From contig NZ_JACCFF010000004.1 of NCBI RefSeq assembly GCF_013449725.1, positions 186,001-250,000 on the forward strand: a stretch of 64,000 nt of DNA. Direction: 5' to 3'. The translations under genes were made by a program, and so were the position numbers. Source of the stretch: Mycobacteroides sp. LB1. GTDB taxonomy: Bacteria > Actinomycetota > Actinomycetes > Mycobacteriales > Mycobacteriaceae. Below, piece by piece: positions 24,714-32,998 of the stretch (position 1 is the first letter of the stretch; each line of letters opens with the position of its first letter). The notes beneath the pieces were generated by a model. That model searched no databases. It saw nothing but the letters and a program-made list of their open reading frames with translations, and was not told the origin of the DNA.

Positions 24714-27700
24714 GTGGCGGACAACACAGGTGGTATCTACGGACTGATCGCTCGGATCGTCCGGAAGGCTCCTGTCGTCGTCATCGGGTTTTGGATCGGG
24801 CTGGCGGCGGTCTTGGCTCTGACTGCGCCGTCGCTGCAGAAGGCCATCGAGGATCACCCCGTCGATCTGCTGCCCAAGGATGCTCCCGTCATGGAGACCA
24901 CCCGGCAGATGGTCGAATCGTTCCAGGAGTCGGGTGCACAGAACATCCTGCTGATCGTCCTCACCAACGAGAATGGGCTGACCCCAGCGGACGAACAGAC
25001 CTACCGGATTCTCGCGGCCCGAATGCGCGAGGACACCCGTGATGTGAGCATGGTGCAGGACTTCATCACCAAACCGATGCTGCGCGAGATGATGTCGAGT
25101 ACCGACGGCAAGGCGTGGTATTTGCCGGTGGGATTGCAGGGTGAGCTCGCCACGCCCGAATCCGGTAAGGCCTATGTTGGGGCCTTAAAGATCATCAAGG
25201 ACGCCACCGAGGGCACCACCCTGAAGGCCTTTACGACGGGGCCGACCGCCACCGTCGGGGATCTGACGGTGGTGGGAGAGCGTGACCTGCATAAGGTCGA
25301 AATCACCACGGCTGCTTTGGTTCTTCTCATCTTGCTGATCGTCTACCGCAATCCGGTGACGATGATGCTGCCGCTCGTCGTGGTGGGTGTTTCGCTGGGT
25401 ATCGCCCAGGCGGCCGTCGGGGGACTGGCGCAGATGGGTCTGAGCATCTCGAATCAGACGCTGACGTTTATGACCGCGATGATGATGGGCGCGGGCGTCG
25501 ACTACGCGGTCTTCCTCATCAGCCGATATCACGAGTACGTGAAACAGGGCATGGATTCCGATAGCGCGGTGGCCGCCGCGTTGGAGTCGATCGGCAAGGT
25601 GGTCGCGGCGTCGGCAGCGACGGTGGCGGTGACCTTCCTGGGGATGGGCTTCACCAAGCTGGGCATCCTGTCTACCATCGGTCCCGCGCTGAGCGTGTCC
25701 ATCCTCATCGCATTCGTGGCCTCGGTGACCTTCCTCCCCGCGGTGCTGGTCCTGGTGGGGCGTCGGGGCTGGGTGAAGCCGAGAAAGGCCTATGCCAACA
25801 AGATTTGGCACCGTTCGGGCATCAACATCGTCAAACGGCCGGGTACGCACCTGGCGGTGAGCCTGGTCATTCTGATCATTCTCGCCACCTGCGGTGCGAT
25901 GGTGAAGTTCGGCTACGACGACCGCAAGAACCTGCCGGCCTGGGCCGACAGCAACCAGGGTTATGCCGCGATCGAGAAGCACTTTCCGGTGAATTCGACG
26001 CTGCCGCAGTACCTCTACATCAAGTCGCCCCATGATCTACGCACCCCGCGCGGGCTGGCAGACCTGGAGCAGATGGCCGCGCGGGTGAGCCAGGTTCCCG
26101 GTGTCGACAAGGTTCGTGGAATCACCCGTCCGACCGGTGAACCGCTTGAGGAGGCCAAGCTGTCCTTCCAGGCCGGTGAGGTCGGCGGGAAGCTGGGCGA
26201 TGCCTCGAACCTGATCGACGCCCGGACGACGGACCTGGACAAGCTCGCGGCGGGCGGACATACGTTGGCCGACAAGCTTGGTCAGGTACGCGACTCGGTG
26301 AAGAACAATCTGGGCACGGCGCGCGCACTGGTCGACGTGCTCGCTCAGCTGCGGGGTAGTGGAAAGACCGGCACGCTGGCTGATCTCGATTCCGTGGACA
26401 AGCTGGTGATCAGCATGCATTCGTTGGGCGACGCCATCGAGTCGAATGCTCAGAGCTCCAGCGAGGTGTATGGCTGGATCGAACCCGTCGCACGTGCTCT
26501 GGTCGGCAATCCGGCCTGCGAGATGGACGCCGCGTGCCGGTCCTCGAGGGAGGAGATGAACCGGTTCCTGGAGACGAAACAGGATGGGACCAGGGACAGG
26601 ATCGTCGAACTGGGGCGTGAGCTGAAGGCGGTCGACAACGATAAGCAGATCACCTCGACCATCGCCAAGCTGCGCACGGCGTTGAACTCCATCGACACGA
26701 ACCTGCGCAGGCTCGGTCTGGCCGACACCTACGGCATCCAGCAGAAGTTCTCGGAGGTCCTCACCGGGGTCAACTCGCTCGCCGACGGCAGCGGGCAGCT
26801 TGCCGAGGGTGTGCAAATGCTGGTGGACCAGACCAAGCAGATGGGCGGCCAGCTGGGCGACGCGTCCACGGTTCTGGTTGCCGCCAAGCGTGATGCCGCA
26901 CCCGGATCGATGTCCGGGTTCTATATCCCGCAGCAGGTGCTTACCCAGGAATCTTTCAAAACTGCTGCAGCGGCGTTTGTTTCCGCGGACGGGCATGCGG
27001 TGCGCTACCTGGTGCAGAGCAACCTGAACCCATTTAGTCCCGAGGCGATGGATCAGGTCCGCGCCATCCAGGATGCCGCACATAGCGCGCAGCCCAACAC
27101 CACGTTGTCCGATGCATCCATCTCGATGGCGGGGTTGTCGGCTATGTACAACGATATCCGCAATTACTACAACCACGATCTGCGATTCATCATCGTGCTG
27201 ACGGTGATCGTGGTGTTGCTGATCCTCGTCGCGCTGCTGCGGGCCATCGTTGCGCCGCTGTATCTCATTGGCTCGGTGATCATTTCGTATGCCTCGGCGG
27301 TGGGCATCGGGGTGATCACCTTCCAGTTCATCGGTGGGCAACCGTTGAGTTGGAGTGTGCCCGGGATGGCGTTCATTGTGCTGGTCGCCGTGGGCGCCGA
27401 CTACAACCTCCTCTTCATCTCGCGTATTCGCGACGAGTCGCCCGACGGCATCCGCTCTGGTGTCATCAAGACGGTCAAATCGACCGGTGGCGTAATCACC
27501 TCTGCCGGAGTGATTTTCGCCGCATCGATGTTCGGTCTGCTGATCGGCAATCTGCAGTCGATGGTCGAAGCGGGCTTCATCATCGGCATGGGTCTGCTCC
27601 TGGATACCTTCCTGGTACGCACCATCACCATTCCCGCCCTGGTGGTGCTGTGTGGACAGGGGAACTGGTGGCCCTCGGCGATCGTGGAACCCTGGTTCCG

Positions 27701-27848
27701 TCAACGATTCTCGCGGTCGAAGGCGAAGCCGGATGCTGCCGAGGAACAAGAACCCGACGCGGAGTCCGAACCGATCAGCGCCGAGTTGCCACCCGAGGAG
27801 CCGCAGACTTCCGTTTCCCGCGAAGTCGAGCTCGTAGGCCGTCGATGA
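24714..27848 (+). CDS. MmpL-family RND lipid transporter
   Basis: The GTG-initiated protein has 1044 residues and the typical two-fold RND plan: a membrane helix near 20-40, an external domain, a block of helices holding 'MMMGAGVDYAVFLISRYHEYV', a second external domain with a long coiled-coil-like stretch (~480-720, rich in LADKLGQ/LADGSGQLAEG heptads), and a second block with 'VAVGADYNLLFISRIRDE'. Paired GxDY motifs carry the proton-relay aspartates. The coiled-coil class is seen in MmpL4/5/10-type exporters. Next to two acyltransferases and a hydrolase, export of the finished acylated lipid to the periplasm is the best inference. Confidence 0.9.
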   Translation: MADNTGGIYGLIARIVRKAPVVVIGFWIGLAAVLALTAPSLQKAIEDHPVDLLPKDAPVMETTRQMVESFQESGAQNILLIVLTNENGLTPADEQTYRILAARMREDTRDVSMVQDFITKPMLREMMSSTDGKAWYLPVGLQGELATPESGKAYVGALKIIKDATEGTTLKAFTTGPTATVGDLTVVGERDLHKVEITTAALVLLILLIVYRNPVTMMLPLVVVGVSLGIAQAAVGGLAQMGLSISNQTLTFMTAMMMGAGVDYAVFLISRYHEYVKQGMDSDSAVAAALESIGKVVAASAATVAVTFLGMGFTKLGILSTIGPALSVSILIAFVASVTFLPAVLVLVGRRGWVKPRKAYANKIWHRSGINIVKRPGTHLAVSLVILIILATCGAMVKFGYDDRKNLPAWADSNQGYAAIEKHFPVNSTLPQYLYIKSPHDLRTPRGLADLEQMAARVSQVPGVDKVRGITRPTGEPLEEAKLSFQAGEVGGKLGDASNLIDARTTDLDKLAAGGHTLADKLGQVRDSVKNNLGTARALVDVLAQLRGSGKTGTLADLDSVDKLVISMHSLGDAIESNAQSSSEVYGWIEPVARALVGNPACEMDAACRSSREEMNRFLETKQDGTRDRIVELGRELKAVDNDKQITSTIAKLRTALNSIDTNLRRLGLADTYGIQQKFSEVLTGVNSLADGSGQLAEGVQMLVDQTKQMGGQLGDASTVLVAAKRDAAPGSMSGFYIPQQVLTQESFKTAAAAFVSADGHAVRYLVQSNLNPFSPEAMDQVRAIQDAAHSAQPNTTLSDASISMAGLSAMYNDIRNYYNHDLRFIIVLTVIVVLLILVALLRAIVAPLYLIGSVIISYASAVGIGVITFQFIGGQPLSWSVPGMAFIVLVAVGADYNLLFISRIRDESPDGIRSGVIKTVKSTGGVITSAGVIFAASMFGLLIGNLQSMVEAGFIIGMGLLLDTFLVRTITIPALVVLCGQGNWWPSAIVEPWFRQRFSRSKAKPDAAEEQEPDAESEPISAELPPEEPQTSVSREVELVGRR

Positions 27849-28443
27849 TGACGGCTAGCCCGTCCTCAAAGTCTGCATCGAAGTCGGGTTCGTAGAGCTC
27901 GGAAAAAGCCTGTGCCACAGTGGGATGCGTGGTCATGTCCACATGCGCCCGCATGTTCTCCTCGCTGTAGGGATTCGATTCCGGATACTCGAAACCGTCG
28001 CGAGTCTGCTGTTCGATGGTGAATCCGATGGTGTAGTGAAAGATCGTTGGCGTCAGTCGCGCGGCATCGCGCAGGGTGAACCCGGCCTTCGTCATCACGT
28101 TGAGCATGGGTTCGGTCATGTCGGCGGCCTTTGCGGTGGCGGTGCCGGCGAGAATCCGTGCCCCTTGGTGATAGCGCAGCATTTCGCGGCGTAGCGCGCG
28201 GGCGCCCTCGGTGAGGAATTGATCCCACCGCGGCGTCGAGAGATCGAATTTGTTTACGGCGTCGCCGAACATCGCGTCGGCCATCGCATCGACGAGGTCG
28301 CGGCGGTTCTTCACATGCCAGTAGAGCGCGGGTGCCTGGACGCCCAAGGCCGCCGCGACCGACCGCATGGTCAGGTTCTCGGCGCCGTGCCGGTCCAGCA
28401 GGACGAGGCCGGCGCGAGCGATGGTTTCACGATCGAGGGACAC
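27775..28443 (-). CDS. TetR family repressor (TetR_C_1 class) of the FAD monooxygenase
   Basis: The 222-residue protein has the TetR DNA-binding domain 'RETIARAGLVLLDRHGAENLTMRSVAAALGVQAPALYWHVKNRRDLVDAM' (residues 5-54, shown in two parts elsewhere) and the C-terminal domain of tetracycline-repressor type ('LTPTIFHYTIGFTIEQQ'). It is divergent from a flavin monooxygenase with 65 bases between them, and two identical-type palindromes occupy that gap, so it should repress both genes and be released by a small-molecule ligand. Its 3' end overlaps the convergent mmpL gene by 74 bases, so no terminator can separate them. Confidence 0.88.
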   Translation of the reverse strand: MSLDRETIARAGLVLLDRHGAENLTMRSVAAALGVQAPALYWHVKNRRDLVDAMADAMFGDAVNKFDLSTPRWDQFLTEGARALRREMLRYHQGARILAGTATAKAADMTEPMLNVMTKAGFTLRDAARLTPTIFHYTIGFTIEQQTRDGFEYPESNPYSEENMRAHVDMTTHPTVAQAFSELYEPDFDADFEDGLAVIIDGLRARLRGKRKSAAPRVATRR

Positions 28444-28452
28444 ATTGACACC

Positions 28453-28465
28453 TTAACAACGTTAA
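28453..28465. promoter_or_regulatory. Operator 1 (TTAAC-N3-GTTAA)
   Basis: TTAAC AAC GTTAA is a perfect 5+5 palindrome, 9 bases before the TetR start on the minus strand. A second site of the same type sits 35 bases away next to the monooxygenase start, as expected for tetR-type divergent control. Confidence 0.7.
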
Positions 28466-28487
28466 AGTAAATATGGTTGTAATACCT

Positions 28488-28500
28488 ATAACGACGTTAA
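28488..28500. promoter_or_regulatory. Operator 2 (ATAAC-N3-GTTAA)
   Basis: ATAAC GAC GTTAA repeats operator 1 with one mismatch in the left arm and abuts the AAGGAG ribosome binding site of the monooxygenase. Repressor bound here would block both transcription and access to the start region. Confidence 0.68.
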
Positions 28501-28508
28501 GGAGTGTC

Positions 28509-29978
28509 ATGACCGAGCATGCCGTAGTCATCGCAGGTGGCGGGCCGACCGGACTGATGCTGGCCGGTGAACTGGCCCTCGCCGGTATCGATGTCGCTGT
28601 CTTGGAACGTCGAGGCAGTCACGAGGAGGCGGGCTCTCGTGCAGCGGGGGTGCATTCGCGCACCATCGAGGTGTTCGATCAGCGCGGTATCGCAGACAGG
28701 TTTCTCTCCCAGGGGATGACCGGTCAGGTGACCCATTTTTCGGGCATCTTCATGAGCATCGAGGATTTCCCCACCAGGCACCCGTACGCGTTGGGTCTGC
28801 TTCAGCACTACACCGAGAAAACGCTCGCGGCCTGGATCGCCGAACTCGGGGTGCCGATCTATTACGACGTGGAGGTCATCGGATTCAACCAGGACGACGC
28901 CGGTGTGAACGTAGAACTTGCCGATGGTCGCGCGATGCGCGGGCATTACCTGATCGGATGCGATGGCGGGCGCAGCACCATCCGTAAGGCCTCGGGGATC
29001 GGATTTCCCGGCTATGACCCGTCCTGCTCGGCGATGTTGGTCGATGCCGAGATCACCGAGCAACCGCTCGAATTCGGACTGCTACGCAAGCCGGGTCAAT
29101 CCTTCCTCGGCATCTTGCCGTTCGAGGAGGGGTGGTGCCGTCTGGTCTTCAGCACGGACCTCTCCCGGCTAGGCATCGAACCGACCTTGGCGGAAGCCAA
29201 GGAAGCGCTTATCGCCATTGCAGGAACTGATTTCGGCATTCACAGCCCGCGCTGGATGTCCCGGTTCTCCGATATGACCCGACAAGCCGACCGATACCGC
29301 GACCGACGCCTGTTCCTGGCCGGAGATTCCGCGCACATCCATTTCCCGTTCGGTGGGCAGGGACTCAACACCGGAGTCCAGGACGCGGTGAATCTCGGCT
29401 GGAAGCTTGCCGCGGTGATCAAGGGAGAAGCGCCGGACTCGCTGCTGGACACCTATCACTCCGAGCGCCACCCGGTGGCAGAACGGGTACTGCATAACAC
29501 CATGGCGCAGACGCCGTTATCCGATGCGGGCCCCCGCATGGACGCGCTGCGCGATATCGTCGCCGAACTGCTTGCCATGGACGAGCCGCGTAAGCGGATT
29601 GCCGGAATGATGAGCGGCCTGGACATTCATTACGGGCTGGGCGAGGGGCACCCGCTGCTTGGCCGCCGCATGCCGGATCTCGATGTGGCGACTGCGGACG
29701 GGCTGACCAGGGTGTACCCCTTTCTGCACACCGCCCGCCCGGTGCTGCTCAACTTCGGGGCGCCGGGGCAGCTGAGCATCGACGGGTGGGCGGACCGAGT
29801 TCAGCTGATCGACGCCAAATACACCGGTATATGGGAACTTCCGGTACTGGGCGAGGTTGCGGCACCGGACGCCGTGCTGGTGCGGCCCGACGGGTACGTC
29901 GCTTGGGTGGGCGACGGTTCCGATACGGGTCTCGCCGAGGCGCTGACTCGATGGTTGGGGCCGGGCGTCCGGGCGTAG
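28509..29978 (+). CDS. FAD-dependent aromatic monooxygenase (rifampicin monooxygenase/TetX-like group)
   Basis: The ATG follows AAGGAGTGTC. The 489-residue class A flavoprotein monooxygenase has the FAD motif 'VVIAGGGPTGLMLAGELALAG' start (GxGxxG at 10-15), the 'GCDGGRSTIRK' DG motif and the second FAD motif 'LFLAGDSAHIHFPFGGQGLN' in part (~265-290). A C-terminal thioredoxin-like domain is present. From memory it resembles rifampicin monooxygenase (Rox), e.g. 'GTDFGIHSPRWMSRF'. Such enzymes hydroxylate aromatic drugs or polyketides with NAD(P)H and O2. Control by a divergent TetR suggests a drug- or toxin-inducible detoxification gene; the substrate is unproven. Confidence 0.85.
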   Translation: MTEHAVVIAGGGPTGLMLAGELALAGIDVAVLERRGSHEEAGSRAAGVHSRTIEVFDQRGIADRFLSQGMTGQVTHFSGIFMSIEDFPTRHPYALGLLQHYTEKTLAAWIAELGVPIYYDVEVIGFNQDDAGVNVELADGRAMRGHYLIGCDGGRSTIRKASGIGFPGYDPSCSAMLVDAEITEQPLEFGLLRKPGQSFLGILPFEEGWCRLVFSTDLSRLGIEPTLAEAKEALIAIAGTDFGIHSPRWMSRFSDMTRQADRYRDRRLFLAGDSAHIHFPFGGQGLNTGVQDAVNLGWKLAAVIKGEAPDSLLDTYHSERHPVAERVLHNTMAQTPLSDAGPRMDALRDIVAELLAMDEPRKRIAGMMSGLDIHYGLGEGHPLLGRRMPDLDVATADGLTRVYPFLHTARPVLLNFGAPGQLSIDGWADRVQLIDAKYTGIWELPVLGEVAAPDAVLVRPDGYVAWVGDGSDTGLAEALTRWLGPGVRA

Positions 29979-29979
29979 T

Positions 29980-30981
29980 GTGGCCCAGGTGGCCGAGACA
30001 CTGCAGTTCGGAGCTTTCATCCCGCAAGGCTGGCGCTTGGACCTGGTAGGCATCGCACCCGAGCATCAATGGGATGTCATGCGCGATCTGGTCCGCTATG
30101 CAGAGGACGGTCCCTGGGACTCGGTATGGGTCTACGACCACTTCCATACCGTGCCGGTACCCACCGACGAGGCGACCCATGAGGCGTGGACGCTGATGTC
30201 CGCCTTCGCCGCCGTTACCTCGCGGATCAAGCTGGGGCAGATGTGCACGGCGATGGGATACCGAAACCCGGTGTATCTGGCCAAGGTCGCCGCGACGGTA
30301 GACCTCATCTCGGGCGGGCGCACTCAGATGGGCATCGGCGGCGGCTGGTACGAGCACGAGTGGCGCGCATACGGTTACGGATTTCCCGATGCTGCCGAAC
30401 GCCTCGGCAGATTACGCGAAGGGGTCCGCATCATGCGCGATGCCTGGCGGGACGGTCGCGTCACCCTGGACGGCAGGTATTACCAGGTATCCGATGCGAT
30501 TGTGGCGCCCAAGCCACTGCAGCGGGGCGGAATTCCCCTGTGGATTGCCGGCGGTGGCGAGAAGGTGACGTTGCGGATCGCGGCGCGCTATGCCCAGTAC
30601 ACCAACTTCGGACAGACGCCCGAGGAATTCGAGCACAAGTCGAAAGTGCTTGCGGGGCACTGTAAGGATGTCGGTACGGACTTCGATGCGATTGTCCGGA
30701 GCGTCAACGTGAACGTCGTCATAGGCGCCGACGATGCCGAGGTCGCCGACCGGTTGGCGGCCATCAAATCGCGGCTCGTCCCGGTCATCGGCGAGGACGT
30801 GGCCGAGGTGATGGTGGGCAATCTGGCCGAGACGGCCGGGACCCCGGAACAGATCGCCGAGCGTCTGACGGAGTTCCGCAACCGCGGACTGGGATATGCG
30901 ATATGCAATTTTCCGGAGGCCGCCTACGACCGTTCCGGAATCGACTTGTTCGTACGTGAGGTCGTTTCTGCACTGACCTGA
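29980..30981 (+). CDS. LLM-class F420-dependent oxidoreductase
   Basis: The GTG start lies one base behind the monooxygenase stop (a second GTG three codons later is possible). The 333 residues form a luciferase-like (beta/alpha)8 barrel: 'WDSVWVYDHFHTVPVP', 'LGQMCTAMGYRNPVYLAKVAATVDLISGGR' (partial) and 'MGIGGGWYEHEWRAYGYGFPDAAERLGRLREG' (partial) match mycobacterial F420-dependent proteins. These reduce or oxidise diverse substrates with deazaflavin F420. It is almost certainly co-transcribed with the TetR-controlled monooxygenase, so both may modify the same compound. Confidence 0.87.
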   Translation: MAQVAETLQFGAFIPQGWRLDLVGIAPEHQWDVMRDLVRYAEDGPWDSVWVYDHFHTVPVPTDEATHEAWTLMSAFAAVTSRIKLGQMCTAMGYRNPVYLAKVAATVDLISGGRTQMGIGGGWYEHEWRAYGYGFPDAAERLGRLREGVRIMRDAWRDGRVTLDGRYYQVSDAIVAPKPLQRGGIPLWIAGGGEKVTLRIAARYAQYTNFGQTPEEFEHKSKVLAGHCKDVGTDFDAIVRSVNVNVVIGADDAEVADRLAAIKSRLVPVIGEDVAEVMVGNLAETAGTPEQIAERLTEFRNRGLGYAICNFPEAAYDRSGIDLFVREVVSALT

Positions 30982-31068
30982 TCGCCTTGAACAAGCGTGG
31001 AGTTGCGCGAGCGGCTGCAGCGGTAGCCCATCTTGTTTACACAATTACTAGTACCGTAAGTTACCGGC

Positions 31069-31554
31069 ATGCCTGCACTTCAGTCCGTCGATGAAACCTT
31101 CCTGGCCACCGCTCCGGTTGTAGTCAGCGAAACCATCTCAGTTCCGCTCTCCGCCGACGCGGTGTGGCGCGAGCTGACCAATGACACCACCTTGCGGTGG
31201 CTGGCTCCCGGCCTTCGGGTGATCTGGGGCAGTCCCCGGGCCGGTGTCGGCGCCGTCCGCCGGATCGGTCCGGTAGTCGGACCGAAGGCGCACGAGAAGT
31301 ACTTCCTCTGGGAGGAGGGTCGGCGCAAGGCCTTCTATATGGTCAAGCCCCCGCTGCCGCTGCCCGGACTACGGGCGTTCGCCGAGGACTACGTGGTGAC
31401 ACCGACCCCCCAGGGCTCCGAATTCACGTGGGTATGGGCGATCGACGGTTCGGGGCTGGTGCGCCATGTGGCGCCGGTGGTGCGCGCCATCGTGGGCTTC
31501 GGGATGAAACGCACCCAGCGGCACCTCACCAAACTTGCCGCGGCCGGAAGGTAA
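31069..31554 (+). CDS. SRPBCC family protein
   Basis: This 161-residue protein has the START-like fold pattern: 'ISVPLSADAVWRELTNDTTLRWLAPGLRVIWG' at the N-terminus (partial quote), a central sheet with 'RRIGPVVGPKAHEKYFLWEEG', and a final amphipathic helix 'AIVGFGMKRTQRHLTKLA'. A hydrophobic ligand pocket is expected. The AT-rich stretch directly before it (ATTACTAGTACCGTAAGTTACCGG region) probably carries its own promoter. The role is unknown; some relatives act as polyketide cyclases or lipid binders. Confidence 0.78.
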   Translation: MPALQSVDETFLATAPVVVSETISVPLSADAVWRELTNDTTLRWLAPGLRVIWGSPRAGVGAVRRIGPVVGPKAHEKYFLWEEGRRKAFYMVKPPLPLPGLRAFAEDYVVTPTPQGSEFTWVWAIDGSGLVRHVAPVVRAIVGFGMKRTQRHLTKLAAAGR

Positions 31555-31577
31555 GCAGCCGCCCGTAGAGTGAATTC

Positions 31578-32927
31578 GTGCGCGCGGCAGTCCTGCTCTC
31601 GGTGTTCCTGTTGGTGGCTGCCTGTGCGCCGGTCGGTCCCGGGACGGACGTCGCGGCGACGAACCCTTGCGATGTGGGTCAGTACTGGACGCGTTACTAC
31701 AACAACACCGATCAGTCGGGCACTGCGGTGCTCGCCAGATGCGAGTACTCAGTCGGCGGGCACTTCACCGGATCACCCGCGCCATGGGTTAATGCCGACG
31801 GATTCTCGGTCGATGCCACCGGCTCGATCCGGTTTCCGGTGGCGGGTGAGTATCGGATCGCCTCGATGAGCGGTGGTGTCGTCGCGCGCGTGTGGCTCGA
31901 TGGCGAGCAGATCTTCGATCACGCCGACACCCGCGACTGGGGCACCGACCTTGCCACGCGGAACGTCGAGGCCGGTGTGCACACCATCCGGGTCAGCTTT
32001 CTCAATGCCGGCGGCCCTGCGGTACAAGAGTTCTCGGTGTCCCAAACGGCGCGCGGGCCGGTATCGACGAACGGTAACTATTTCGCGGCCAACTCATTCC
32101 TGAATCAGCCTCTCCCGCCGAACCCGCCGGTCGACCCTCGGTCGCCGTATTGGGTTGCCGCGCTGCTGAACAATCCGAGTATCAAGACCATCGACGTCAA
32201 CGAGGACATCTGGACCACTGCGGTGTATCACGCCCCCGCGGGCACTCCCACCCGCGCCGTCACCGTCCGCAACAGTGGGAAATCGATCGACGTCCCGTAT
32301 CTGCCGCACTACCGACCCACGCAGGACTCTGACGCTCACATCGCGATCATTGACGACACCAACGGATGTGAGTACGAATTCCAATCCTTCGCAACGGAAT
32401 CCATGTCGGCGATCGCCCAGGCCACCTATCGGGTCGACACCGGATCAGGAGGACATGTCAGTGGGCCCGCACATTCGGGAGGCGAGCTGTCCTATCTCGC
32501 GGGGCTGATCACGCCGGAAGATGTGCAGGGCGGAGTGATCGATCATGCACTGCGGTTTGCCATCCCCATCAATGCACCCACCTATGTGTATCCGGGTACG
32601 CGCTCGGACGGCACGGTCCCGGACGGGGTACCGGAGGGGATAAGGATTCAGCTTGATCCGTCCCTCGATCTGCGAACGTTGAATCTCAGCCCCTTTCAAC
32701 GAATGGTCGCGACGGCGCTGCAGAAGTACGGGGCGTTTGACGCGGACGTCGCCAAGAGCTTCTCGCTGACGGCGCGAAGCGTGATCGACGGCACCCGGTA
32801 CCCGACCCATATCGAGGACCTGCCCAGGGAGTTGATCGGGCAACTTCGGTTCCTGACGCCCTCGATCAGCTCGACGGATATCCAGCTCGACACTGCCGAC
32901 GACGGGGTATGTAAACAGCAACGGTAA
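31578..32927 (+). CDS. PA14-like surface lipoprotein, function unknown
   Basis: A GTG start gives a 449-residue lipoprotein precursor with 'MRAAVLLSVFLLVAAC' (lipobox VAAC, Cys16). Residues ~35-155 resemble a PA14 domain: 'GQYWTRYYNNT', 'FSVDATGSIRFPVAGEYRIA', 'ARVWLDGEQIFDHA'. This fold usually binds carbohydrates or forms part of wall-associated enzymes. The rest (~165-440) has 'DSDAHIAIIDDTNGCEYEFQ' and 'GSGGHVSGPAHSGGELSYLAGLI' but no enzyme motif I can name. It lies 71 bases upstream of a membrane acyltransferase in the same direction; a role in cell-wall carbohydrates is possible. Confidence 0.75.
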   Translation: MRAAVLLSVFLLVAACAPVGPGTDVAATNPCDVGQYWTRYYNNTDQSGTAVLARCEYSVGGHFTGSPAPWVNADGFSVDATGSIRFPVAGEYRIASMSGGVVARVWLDGEQIFDHADTRDWGTDLATRNVEAGVHTIRVSFLNAGGPAVQEFSVSQTARGPVSTNGNYFAANSFLNQPLPPNPPVDPRSPYWVAALLNNPSIKTIDVNEDIWTTAVYHAPAGTPTRAVTVRNSGKSIDVPYLPHYRPTQDSDAHIAIIDDTNGCEYEFQSFATESMSAIAQATYRVDTGSGGHVSGPAHSGGELSYLAGLITPEDVQGGVIDHALRFAIPINAPTYVYPGTRSDGTVPDGVPEGIRIQLDPSLDLRTLNLSPFQRMVATALQKYGAFDADVAKSFSLTARSVIDGTRYPTHIEDLPRELIGQLRFLTPSISSTDIQLDTADDGVCKQQR

Positions 32928-32998
32928 TCTGGCTACGCCCGTACCCTACTTTCGATGCAGCGAATCCTTCGCGATCATCGAGTTGGAGAGTCGTAGTA

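Noticed and set aside
26037..27749. Long open frame (570 codons) on the minus strand
   Set aside because: It is antisense to mmpL; the composition (His/Arg/Asp-rich, no motif) is typical of the shadow of a high-GC gene.
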